In this document: piece after piece, positions 4,932 through 12,078 of the stretch
Numbering within the stretch: the first letter of the stretch is position 1
How the letters are laid out: each line of letters starts with the position of its first letter
NCBI GenBank assembly: GCA_019658985.1
Contig: JAIFWS010000010.1
Location: 1 to 17,363 of the forward strand
Source of the DNA: Candidatus Parcubacteria bacterium
GTDB lineage: Bacteria > Patescibacteriota > Minisyncoccia > Minisyncoccales > Staskawiczbacteraceae
Direction: 5' to 3'
Length of the DNA: 17,363 bases
Program-made: the position numbers and the translations under genes
Notes under the pieces: model-generated
Database searches by the model: none
Told to the model about the DNA's origin: nothing
Seen by the model: the letters and a program-made list of their open reading frames with translations, nothing else

Positions 4932-6368
4932 ATGTATAAACCTACGATAGGACTGGAAATCCACGCGGAACTCAAAACCGCTTCAAAAATGTTTTGTTCG
5001 TGCAAGAATAGCCCGTTTGATGATCGGCCGAATGTTAACATTTGCGAAGTTTGTACTGCTCAGCCGGGAACCTTGCCGGTGGCTAATGCCGATGCTGTTG
5101 AAAAAGTGATTAGGGCCGGATTGGCTTTGAACTGTAAGATTGCCACTGAATCTAAATTCGACCGGAAGAATTATTTCTATCCTGATATCCCAAAAGGCTA
5201 CCAGATTTCCCAGTATGACCAGCCGCTCTGTGAGAACGGATTTTTAAAGATCGGCGATAAAAAAATCGGTATCACCCGTATTCATTTAGAAGAAGACACG
5301 GGAAGCTTGATCCACCCCGATGGGGCGGATTACTCACTGGTGAATTTTAACCGAGCAGGTGTGCCATTGATGGAATTAGTTACCGAGCCGGATATTTCGT
5401 CAGGAGAGGAGGCTTCTAATTTTGCCAAAGAATTGCAACTCATTTTAAAATACCTGGGAGTTTCTGATGCCGACATGGAAAAAGGCTTAATGCGGGTGGA
5501 AGTGAATATTAGCATTAGCAAAACCAAAACCCTCGGCACAAAGGTGGAAATCAAGAATTTGAATTCTTTCCGGGTAATCCAGAAGGCTGTTGATTTTGAA
5601 ATCGGGCGCCAGACGGAAGTATTGGAAGCTGGTGAAAAAGTGGTGCAAGAAACCCGGGGTTGGCATGATAAAAAAGAAATTACGTTTTCCCAGCGCGAAA
5701 AAGAATCGGCCCATGATTACCGCTATTTCCCGGAACCCGATTTGCCTCCGATGTATTTTGAAAAAGAATATATTGAAAAATTGAAAGCCGGCCTGCCGGA
5801 GTTGCCGGAAGGCAAGCGTCACCGTTTTGCCAAAGAATACGGGTTGGAAGAATCCCAAGTTGAAATCTTTATTAATAATAAGGATTTAAGCGGATATTTT
5901 GAAAAAGTGGTTTCGGAGTTTGAGGAATGGACAGGGGAGGAAAGCAAGAAATTGAATAAACTGGTGGCTAATTATTTACTGTCGGATTTGCAGGGATTGC
6001 TTGCCGGGAAAGAATTCGTTGAAAAAGAATTTAAAATCACGCCGGAGGACTTCGCCGAATTCATCAAGATGATTTATAAAGGCGAAATTTCTAGTAAAGT
6101 GGCCAAGATGGTCCTGCCGGAAATGTTTAATACCGGAGTTGATCCTTCTAATATCGTCGAATCAAATAATTGGGGGCAGATGAAAGATGACGGGGAATTG
6201 GAAAAAATTATCGCGGGAGTGATTGAGAAAAATCCAAAAGCTGTCGCCGATTATAAATCAGGGAACAAAAACGCCATCCAGTTTTTATCCGGGCAGGTGA
6301 TGGGCGCCACGCGCGGAACGGCCAATCCGGGAACTGTGCAGGAGATTTTAAAGAAATTGTTGCAATAA
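4932..6368 (+). CDS. gatB: Asp-tRNA(Asn)/Glu-tRNA(Gln) amidotransferase subunit B
   Basis: The tRNA-binding and kinase-like subunit of GatCAB, which amidates mischarged Glu-tRNA(Gln) and Asp-tRNA(Asn). The 478 residues are full length. Seen: PTIGLEIHAELKT at the start, a Cys set (Cys22, Cys24, Cys38, Cys41) typical of the family, YPDIPKGYQISQYDQPL, LEEDTGSLIH, FNRAGVPLMELVTEPD, HDYRYFPEPDLPP, and a C-terminal YqeY-like helical domain ending VMGATRGTANPGTV. The ATG at 4932 has no SD and probably heads a leaderless message. gatA and gatC are not in the window. Ends at a terminator shared with convergent miaA. Confidence 0.97.
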   Translation: MYKPTIGLEIHAELKTASKMFCSCKNSPFDDRPNVNICEVCTAQPGTLPVANADAVEKVIRAGLALNCKIATESKFDRKNYFYPDIPKGYQISQYDQPLCENGFLKIGDKKIGITRIHLEEDTGSLIHPDGADYSLVNFNRAGVPLMELVTEPDISSGEEASNFAKELQLILKYLGVSDADMEKGLMRVEVNISISKTKTLGTKVEIKNLNSFRVIQKAVDFEIGRQTEVLEAGEKVVQETRGWHDKKEITFSQREKESAHDYRYFPEPDLPPMYFEKEYIEKLKAGLPELPEGKRHRFAKEYGLEESQVEIFINNKDLSGYFEKVVSEFEEWTGEESKKLNKLVANYLLSDLQGLLAGKEFVEKEFKITPEDFAEFIKMIYKGEISSKVAKMVLPEMFNTGVDPSNIVESNNWGQMKDDGELEKIIAGVIEKNPKAVADYKSGNKNAIQFLSGQVMGATRGTANPGTVQEILKKLLQ

Positions 6369-6369
6369 G

Positions 6370-6394
6370 AAAACCGCCCCGATGGGCGGTTTTT
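6370..6394. terminator. Bidirectional terminator between gatB and miaA
   Basis: A 10-bp stem (6370-6379 with 6384-6393), CGAT loop, A tract on one side and T tract on the other. It overlaps the miaA stop codon, so it serves both convergent genes. Confidence 0.92.
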
Positions 6395-7274
6395 AGTTTA
6401 TGAATTTTTTGATTAGTGCCTCGGCTTCTTTTTGATTTTTGATCCAGCGGATGCGTTTTTCGCGTTTAAACCAGGTCATTTGGCGCTTGGCAAAATGTTC
6501 AGATTCTTTTTGAATAGAAGCAATCATTTCCGATTGGCTGATTTTACCTTGAAGATATTTGGCTGTGAAACGGTATTCCAGGCCTAATTCCTCTAATCGC
6601 TTCCAGGAAAGTCCGGAGCGTTGTAATTTTTTGACTTCGGCAATCATACCCTTCATCCTTTTGTCTAATCTCTTTTTAATTAATCTTTTGAGCTCTTCCG
6701 GTGATTTTTTAATACCTAATTGCAGTACTTCAAATTGAGGATTTTTTTGGAGTAATCCAATTGGCTTTTTAGTGGCCGTAACAATTTCAATTGCCCGGAT
6801 CAGCCGCGTGGGATTTTTTTGGTCAATTGTTTCTGCCCGTAACGGGTCTGATTCCTTAAGTATTAAAAATAATTCCTCGGTGGTTTTCCTCTCTAATTCT
6901 TTGCGCAGCTTCCAATTTGGTTTTACCTCCGGGATAATGATGCCATCAACGACGGATTGGATATAAAAACCGGTGCCGCCGACCAGAAAGGGAAGCCGGC
7001 CGGACTTTTGAATATCTTTTGCGGCTTTAATAGCCATTTTTTGATATTGGGCAACGCTGACTCTCTTTTTAGGGCTTGCGATATCTAACGCGTGGTGCGG
7101 GATGCCCTGCATTTCTTTCTTGGTTATTTTCCCTGTACCGATGTCCAGCCCTTTGTATACTTGCCGCGAGTCAGCGGAAATGATTTCACCTTTGAATTTT
7201 CGGGCCAGCTTAATAGACAGATCGGTTTTGCCGGAGGCGGTTTGCCCTAAAATAACGACGAGTTTATTATCCAT
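6393..7274 (-). CDS. miaA: tRNA dimethylallyltransferase
   Basis: Adds a dimethylallyl group to A37 of tRNAs that read UNN codons. The 293-residue protein is of usual length and has the P-loop GQTASGKT (10-17), the substrate loop DSRQVYKG (35-42), GGTGFYIQ (99-106) and the C-terminal FAKRQMTWFKR segment with RWI. Last gene of the minus-strand block. It begins 7 bases after the hairpin that follows the 539-residue membrane protein gene, so it is expressed by read-through or from an internal promoter I could not identify. No SD. Confidence 0.96.
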   Translation of the reverse strand: MDNKLVVILGQTASGKTDLSIKLARKFKGEIISADSRQVYKGLDIGTGKITKKEMQGIPHHALDIASPKKRVSVAQYQKMAIKAAKDIQKSGRLPFLVGGTGFYIQSVVDGIIIPEVKPNWKLRKELERKTTEELFLILKESDPLRAETIDQKNPTRLIRAIEIVTATKKPIGLLQKNPQFEVLQLGIKKSPEELKRLIKKRLDKRMKGMIAEVKKLQRSGLSWKRLEELGLEYRFTAKYLQGKISQSEMIASIQKESEHFAKRQMTWFKREKRIRWIKNQKEAEALIKKFIN

Positions 7275-7281
7275 GGGTTTT

Positions 7282-7308
7282 TCAAAAAGCCCTTGTGGGG
7301 CTCTTTGA
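7282..7308 (-). terminator. Hairpin (terminator or attenuator) before miaA
   Basis: On the minus strand an 11-bp stem (7308-7298 with 7292-7282, one G-T pair), 5-base loop, and a TTTTT run inside the descending arm. The T run is not clean, so termination may be partial. Confidence 0.6.
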
Positions 7309-7328
7309 AATATATGATATTTTTGCTG

Positions 7329-8948
7329 TTAGCGCAATTCCTCTTTCTGTTCCCGTATGAAGGCGCGCCATCGTTCAATGAATTCCACAAACATCGAGAA
7401 AGGCATATCGATTAAGGCATTTAAGAAAGCAGTGATGGCGTTATAATCTTTCCAAGTATTGGACATCCATCGGCCAACACCTGTAATTGGCAGGAATAAT
7501 ATATCAGTGATAAACATTAAAAATCCTGAAGACTCGTCTTCAATAGTTAGTTCTTTTGCCCTCCTCTGTATGGCTGTGCCCGCAAATAAGATCAGCGCGA
7601 TGAAAATAATGTTGATGGCAATTGAGTAGAGGGGGAATGCGAAGTACCAGAATATGAAGAATATAAAGCCAATGGAAACGGACGCCCCCATCAGGTAGGT
7701 TAAAGAAAGCACGAAACGGGTCATGGCTCCCTTTTTCCGGGAAGCTTTCACTAAATACGTATCAAACGTTTCTTTCTGGTAGAATATCTTCATTATTTCC
7801 ACGATAACTAAGTTCAGATTCTTTTTTGAAGGGGGTTGTATAGTGACCACCAGGAAAGCCATCAGCAGTGTCGGCACTAGAATATCTACAAAAAGACGTA
7901 AATAATCCACGGCGCCTCCCGACACGACTGCTATCACATACTCTAGGATAAGCAGAGATAAGAATTTTGTCAGAAAAATAGATACGGTAGAATAGATCGC
8001 GGCCCGGCTTATTTTAGCTTTCAGGTCGGCCAGTCTCTTATTGTAGGCGTTTTTAATGTAGCCTTCAAGGTTAGCTGGTTCCTGGATTTTTTGGCTGGAT
8101 TTCTCAAAATTGTCGCTGAATATAATGTCTCCTATGAGGAGGTAGGCCGTATCATATTTTTCGCAAATGGCGTAGAACTTCTTTGATATGGGATTAGCCA
8201 TGTCGGCCGCAATATTGTGCAGGATAGCTTCTATATCTTGGGAAAACATGGCAAGCTCCTCTTCAGTGGGGTTTGACCACTGGGGGAAGCTATACCGTAT
8301 AATATTGTACTGGATGATGGGATTATCGAGTTTGAAAAGCGCCTGCTGCACTGCGATATATATTTGGATGTCCTTGTCCTCTGCTTTTAAGAGTCCGTTT
8401 TTGAAAACCCTTTCCTCTACTTTGATCTTCTCCTTCATCTGGACGAACATGTATTCTATCAAAGCCATCTCTTTGACTGACGGGTCGAGTTCTTCCTCTA
8501 TTTCGCAGGCGGCGATTCCAAGTAAACTGTTATAAAATCTTTTTCCCGGTTCGCTTTTGGTTTTTTCAAGGTTGTTTTTTAATATGAAAATATATTTATC
8601 GATGATTTTCTGGACGTTGGGGATTTTCAGTTCTTCGATCTTATCATTGGGAAAGTAGCCGCCCCGGATCAGGTCCAGCACCAGTCCTTCAGCCATATTC
8701 TGGGCTGAGAAGCTGTCCAATTCTAAGTCTTGGAATCGGCGTTTTAATTTCCGGATGATAGCGCCCCGGCGCATCAAGTGCTCTTCTTTCCAGTCAACAA
8801 CCGTATGGATTTTTTCATAAAACGCCGCAACCCGGGCTGCCACTTCATCGACGTGGATTTTCGGCGCATTCTCTTTCGGGTTCCGTAACGCCTGCCAGAC
8901 TTCATATTTGGCAAGTAAATTCTTGGTAGCTTGGGATAGTTCTGCCAT
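7329..8948 (-). CDS. Multi-helix membrane protein of unknown function, 539 residues
   Basis: Not recognised. The first 310 residues are hydrophilic and mostly helical, with no signal peptide. Hydrophobic segments follow at about 317-342, 350-370, 411-435 and 437-459, then a semi-hydrophobic stretch at 475-520 and a charged tail (RWRAFIREQKEELR). The layout suggests a large cytoplasmic helical domain followed by four membrane helices. No enzyme motif was found. It starts 2 bases after the thrS stop, so it is co-transcribed with thrS and ends at the hairpin before miaA. Base composition matches the housekeeping genes, so it is a resident gene, perhaps lineage-specific. No SD. Confidence 0.85.
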   Translation of the reverse strand: MAELSQATKNLLAKYEVWQALRNPKENAPKIHVDEVAARVAAFYEKIHTVVDWKEEHLMRRGAIIRKLKRRFQDLELDSFSAQNMAEGLVLDLIRGGYFPNDKIEELKIPNVQKIIDKYIFILKNNLEKTKSEPGKRFYNSLLGIAACEIEEELDPSVKEMALIEYMFVQMKEKIKVEERVFKNGLLKAEDKDIQIYIAVQQALFKLDNPIIQYNIIRYSFPQWSNPTEEELAMFSQDIEAILHNIAADMANPISKKFYAICEKYDTAYLLIGDIIFSDNFEKSSQKIQEPANLEGYIKNAYNKRLADLKAKISRAAIYSTVSIFLTKFLSLLILEYVIAVVSGGAVDYLRLFVDILVPTLLMAFLVVTIQPPSKKNLNLVIVEIMKIFYQKETFDTYLVKASRKKGAMTRFVLSLTYLMGASVSIGFIFFIFWYFAFPLYSIAINIIFIALILFAGTAIQRRAKELTIEDESSGFLMFITDILFLPITGVGRWMSNTWKDYNAITAFLNALIDMPFSMFVEFIERWRAFIREQKEELR

Positions 8949-8950
8949 GG

Positions 8951-10681
8951 TTATGATTTGTTGTTAATTTCTTTTTTGACTTTATTCAAAAATTCTTCAA
9001 CTGGCATGGCTCCTAAGTCTCCCTTGCCTCTTTCACGGACACCGACAGCGTTGGCCTGGATCTCCTTATCGCCAATGATCAAAAGATAAGGAACATGCTG
9101 CATTTCTGCTTGCCGGATTTTTTTGCTCAAAGATTCGTTTTCCGCCATGACTTCAAATCGCAGGCCATGGCCCTGTAATTCTTTAGCGACTTTATCAGCA
9201 TATTCAGAATGCTTTTCGGCGGAAATTGGGATCACGGCAACCTGTACCGGCGCCAGCCATAGCGGAAAATTCCCGGCGGTGTGTTCTATATATACTCCCA
9301 GGAACCGGTCGATGGTTCCCAGTAACGCTTTGTGGATCATAACCGGAGTTTTCTTGGTTCCATCTTCTGCAGCGTATTCCAAGCCAAAGCGCATCGGTTG
9401 GACAAAATCCAATTGCTCGGTAGCGCACTGCCATTCCCGGCCCAGCGCATCGATAACCATGATATCGATTTTCGGTCCGTAAAAGGCAGCCTCACCTGTT
9501 GCGATGGTATAATTTAATCCCAGTTTCTTTGCTATGCGTTCAAGGGTTTCCTCCGCTTTTTTCCAGTTAGCTTTATCGCCAAGATATTTTGGATCTTCCG
9601 GGTCTGAAAACGAAAGCCGAGCCTTGAATTCTAAACCTAATTTTCCATAGAGTGTTTTTATCATCTCCATGATATTTTCGAATTCCTGTTCTACCTGTTC
9701 CATAGTGCAGAAAATATGGGCATCGTCTTGAGTCAGGGAGCGTACGCGGGTCAGTCCAGAAAGTTCCCCGGTTTTTTCATCGCGGTAGCACGTTGTAGTT
9801 TCCATATATCGCAGCGGAAGCTCGCGGTAGCTGCGGGGTTTTGATGCGTAAATCTGAGTGTGATGCGGACAGTTCATCGGCTTTAACGCAAACTCGCCTG
9901 ATGATTCCTGGCTTTTCACTAAGAATAATTCATCACCGAACTTATCCCAATGGCCGGAAGTTTTATATAAATCGATTTTGGTGATATGGGGAATCCAGAC
10001 TTTTTGGAAGCCTTTTTCTTTTTGCAGTTGTTCTGAAAACCCGGCAAGCTCATCGCGTAAAATAGTTCCCTTTGGGGTGTAGAGGGGCAGTCCTGGGCCA
10101 ACTAAATCGGAGAATACAAACAAATCTAGCTTCTGGCCAAGCACGCGATGGTCGCGCTTTTCGGCTTCTTCCTGCATTTTTACGTAGTTTTCCAATTCCT
10201 GTTTGGTTGCAAACGCCACGCCGTAAATCCGGGTTAACATTTTATTTTTTTCCGATCCTTTCCAATACGCGCCGGCCAGCTTGGTTAATTTGAAGGCATT
10301 TGGATCGATTTCTTTAGTATTATCCACGTGTCCGCCTTTGCATAAATCCAAAAAAGCGCCGTTTTGGTAGGTGCCGACTTCTTTGTCTTCAATATCTTTA
10401 ATAAGCTCTAATTTATAGGGCTGGTCTTTGAATAATTTCTTGGCCGCAATTTTGGTGACTTTTTTGCCGGTGAAATCCTGGTTTTCTTTGATTAATTCGC
10501 GCATCCGGGCTTCAATTCTTGATAAATCTTCGGCCGTGAAATCCTTAGGGAGTTCCATATCATAATAAAAACCGTTTTCAACGGCCGGACCGATTCCCAG
10601 TTTGGTTTTAGGATAGCTTTCCATGATGGCAGAAGCCAAAAGGTGGGCGAGCGAGTGGCGGATTTTTTCGATGTTTTCCAT
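8951..10681 (-). CDS. thrS: Threonyl-tRNA synthetase lacking the TGS domain
   Basis: Charges tRNA(Thr). The 576 residues start directly at the editing domain, whose metal-type residues are seen in HSLAH (His9, His13) and CKGGH (Cys114, His118). The class II core has MNCPHH (Cys271, zinc), the motif 2 region from CYRDEKTGELSG to DDAHIF (His322, zinc), and motif 3 around HKALLGTIDRF. A C-terminal anticodon-binding domain follows (VAVIPIS ... IIGDKE). The N-terminal TGS domain (about 60 residues in E. coli ThrRS) is missing. No upstream frame supplies it, because the promoter lies 27 bases before the ATG. No SD. First gene of an operon with the 539-residue membrane protein. Confidence 0.97.
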   Translation of the reverse strand: MENIEKIRHSLAHLLASAIMESYPKTKLGIGPAVENGFYYDMELPKDFTAEDLSRIEARMRELIKENQDFTGKKVTKIAAKKLFKDQPYKLELIKDIEDKEVGTYQNGAFLDLCKGGHVDNTKEIDPNAFKLTKLAGAYWKGSEKNKMLTRIYGVAFATKQELENYVKMQEEAEKRDHRVLGQKLDLFVFSDLVGPGLPLYTPKGTILRDELAGFSEQLQKEKGFQKVWIPHITKIDLYKTSGHWDKFGDELFLVKSQESSGEFALKPMNCPHHTQIYASKPRSYRELPLRYMETTTCYRDEKTGELSGLTRVRSLTQDDAHIFCTMEQVEQEFENIMEMIKTLYGKLGLEFKARLSFSDPEDPKYLGDKANWKKAEETLERIAKKLGLNYTIATGEAAFYGPKIDIMVIDALGREWQCATEQLDFVQPMRFGLEYAAEDGTKKTPVMIHKALLGTIDRFLGVYIEHTAGNFPLWLAPVQVAVIPISAEKHSEYADKVAKELQGHGLRFEVMAENESLSKKIRQAEMQHVPYLLIIGDKEIQANAVGVRERGKGDLGAMPVEEFLNKVKKEINNKS

Positions 10682-10707
10682 AATCTTTGGTTATTATCTA
10701 TTCAGAG

Positions 10708-10736
10708 ATTCTATCATTTTTAGGCATTTTGGTAAA
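10708..10736 (-). promoter_or_regulatory. Promoter of thrS
   Basis: On the minus strand TTTACC (10736-10731), 17 bases, TAGAAT (10713-10708) preceded by TGA. The extended -10 TGATAGAAT is identical to that at 269-277. Leader of about 20 bases. Confidence 0.6.
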
Positions 10737-10758
10737 TAACCCAGCCCTTTTCTATTTT

Positions 10759-10787
10759 TTGATTTCGGGGTACTATTTTTTTAGCAT
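10759..10787 (+). promoter_or_regulatory. Promoter of the 10828-11112 gene
   Basis: TTGATT (10759-10764), 17 bases, TAGCAT (10782-10787). The start near 10794 leaves a 34-base leader in which CCCG can pair with CGGG next to the SD. A second -10-like TACTAT lies at 10771-10776. Confidence 0.45.
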
Positions 10788-10827
10788 TGGTTCGCCCGTT
10801 GCTTATCGTTTTTTCGCGGGAGGGGTT

Positions 10828-11112
10828 ATGGGACCGTTTGTGTTCTTGGTGGTGTTGCCGCTCGGGCTCTCGTTGGTTACGGGAGTCTTCGCCTATCTGG
10901 CCTCGCGCCGGGCGGAAAAGAGAGGGGGAGAAGCACAGGACGCTCCGCTTGGCGTGAGTGTCGAGTGTCCGAAGTACAAAAAAATCACGTCTCTGTGGAG
11001 GGCCAGGGACAACAACGAATGGTTGGAGTTTTGGGGGAAGATCGCCACCGGCGTCTTGTTAGCGATCACTGTTGTGATGGCCGCGGTGCTGTGGATTTTC
11101 AGCCAGGGGTAG
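10828..11112 (+). CDS. Small membrane protein with two helices, unknown function
   Basis: A 94-residue protein with helix 1 at about 3-25, then a 45-residue hydrophilic loop (SRRAEKRGGEAQD ... DNNEWLEFWG), and helix 2 at about 70-91, ending FSQG. By the positive-inside rule the Arg/Lys-rich loop after helix 1 should be cytoplasmic. I chose ATG 10828 because GGGAGG lies 5 bases upstream. The frame is open to 10687, but that stretch contains the promoter and reads as AT-rich noncoding DNA. GC-rich codons, own promoter and terminator; divergent from thrS. Function unknown. Confidence 0.7.
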   Translation: MGPFVFLVVLPLGLSLVTGVFAYLASRRAEKRGGEAQDAPLGVSVECPKYKKITSLWRARDNNEWLEFWGKIATGVLLAITVVMAAVLWIFSQG

Positions 11113-11144
11113 GGCGTTCCGCTTGTAAGCGGAACGCCTTCTTT
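11113..11144 (+). terminator. Intrinsic terminator of the 10828-11112 gene
   Basis: A perfect stem of about 11 bp (11114-11124 with 11127-11137 and flanks) with a very short loop, followed by TTCTTT. It begins directly after the stop codon. Confidence 0.9.
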
Positions 11145-11198
11145 ATTTACTAGCTTTTTCTCGGAGTGATATTTTTTCACACTATCTTCATCGACCAT

Positions 11199-11227
11199 TT
11201 GACAGAATTATGATATCTATGCATAAT
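11199..11227 (+). promoter_or_regulatory. Strong promoter of the 11338-12003 gene
   Basis: Perfect TTGACA (11199-11204), 17 bases, CATAAT (11222-11227). Transcription should begin near 11234, at the foot of a GACAG/CTGTC hairpin. Confidence 0.82.
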
Positions 11228-11234
11228 TAACATA

Positions 11235-11330
11235 GACAGCACCTGTCGACGGTTGTGTAGCCGTTGACAATATCCCTGACAGGAGGATCAGTACTCGAGA
11301 ATGCCCTTTGTTTGGGCAAACTCAGAGGAG
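11235..11330 (+). promoter_or_regulatory. Structured 5' leader of the 11338-12003 gene
   Basis: The leader is about 100 bases. GACAG (11235-11239) pairs with CTGTC (11243-11247), right at the predicted 5' end. CTGTC could instead pair with the second GACAG, whose arm runs into an unused SD-like AGGAGG (11281-11286); the two pairings exclude each other. Then GCCC/GGGC (11303-11317) forms a hairpin before the true SD AGAGGAG (11324-11330). It could be a regulatory switch. No known riboswitch family is recognised. Confidence 0.4.
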
Positions 11331-11337
11331 AAAAGCC

Positions 11338-12003
11338 GTGGTAAAGACCGGGAAGGGGACTCATTTGGCGATCCTTGCCGCATTCATCTTGGCGGCCGGC
11401 CTCTGCTGTGTTTGGTTCCTGGACCTGGGCGTTCCGCCGTGGGTTCCCATCCTGGGGCCCCGTACCGTGGCGGCCCGGGAGGAAGCTTGGCGCATCCAGG
11501 GCGAAAAGGACAAGAAACGCTACCTGGACTCCATGTACGCGATCGACCAGAGCACGATGCAGCAGGCTCTGGTCGCGGCGGACGGGGATGAGGAAAAGAT
11601 CCTCTACCTGGATCAGATAAGGGGTCGGATGTTCAGCGAGCGCGGCCGGCAAGAATGCCAGGCCATCGTGGACCAAATCCACGCCAAGCACGCGTCAGAT
11701 CGCAAGGAGGCCATCCAGATCCTGGACCGGATCTGCGAAGGCCTGGGGGTCCGGCAGAAGAACGAAGTTGCGCTGGTCTTCCGCTCCGAGCTCTTGCCGC
11801 ACCTGAAGCGGTTGGAGGAAGAAGTGGGGAGGCGCCAGCACTGCCGCCACAGCACCGTGGAGTTTCTCCACGCGGTCCGCGAGAAGGAGGATTGCTTGGG
11901 ATTGGGCAAATCTCTGGTGGGAGATGAAGCCCTGCTCCTGACCCTTCACCGGTTGCATGACGCCTTTCTGGAGATGGAAAGGCGGCCGGTTCCGGGCCAG
12001 TGA
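11338..12003 (+). CDS. Membrane-anchored helical protein of unknown function, 221 residues
   Basis: Not recognised. Residues 9-29 form one membrane helix (ILAAFILAAGLCC ...) after a short positive start, then a PPWVP turn. From about 43 to the end the chain is rich in charged residues, Leu, Ala and Gln with few Gly or Pro, so it should be mostly alpha-helical, possibly coiled-coil. The helix has no proper lipobox (Leu precedes the first Cys), so a lipoprotein is unlikely. I chose GTG 11338 because AGAGGAG lies 7 bases upstream; the frame also opens at 11308 without an SD. GC-rich, own promoter and terminator, convergent with dnaE. Confidence 0.72.
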   Translation: MVKTGKGTHLAILAAFILAAGLCCVWFLDLGVPPWVPILGPRTVAAREEAWRIQGEKDKKRYLDSMYAIDQSTMQQALVAADGDEEKILYLDQIRGRMFSERGRQECQAIVDQIHAKHASDRKEAIQILDRICEGLGVRQKNEVALVFRSELLPHLKRLEEEVGRRQHCRHSTVEFLHAVREKEDCLGLGKSLVGDEALLLTLHRLHDAFLEMERRPVPGQ

Positions 12004-12022
12004 TCCAGCACACGAGCGTATT

Positions 12023-12060
12023 CCCCCCTGTAAACCGCAAGGCGAGCAGGGGATTTTTTT
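12023..12060 (+). terminator. Intrinsic terminator of the 11338-12003 gene
   Basis: CCCCTG (12025-12030) pairs with CAGGGG (12047-12052); an inner CC-GCAA-GG mini-hairpin lies in the loop, and seven T follow (12054-12060). It serves the plus strand only. No comparable terminator was seen for dnaE arriving from the other side. Confidence 0.82.
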
Positions 12061-12078
12061 ATACCCGAAATCAGTGCT

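Noticed and set aside
11266..11300. Second TTGACA (11265-11270) as another promoter for the 11338 gene
   Set aside because: No acceptable -10 at the right distance; the sequence downstream is SD-like and GC-rich.
11338..11410. Lipoprotein signal at the start of the 11338 gene
   Set aside because: The residue before the first cysteine is Leu, which does not fit a lipobox.
11633..12040. Minus-strand frame opposite the 11338 gene
   Set aside because: Pro/Gly/Arg-rich shadow covering the terminator of the real gene.
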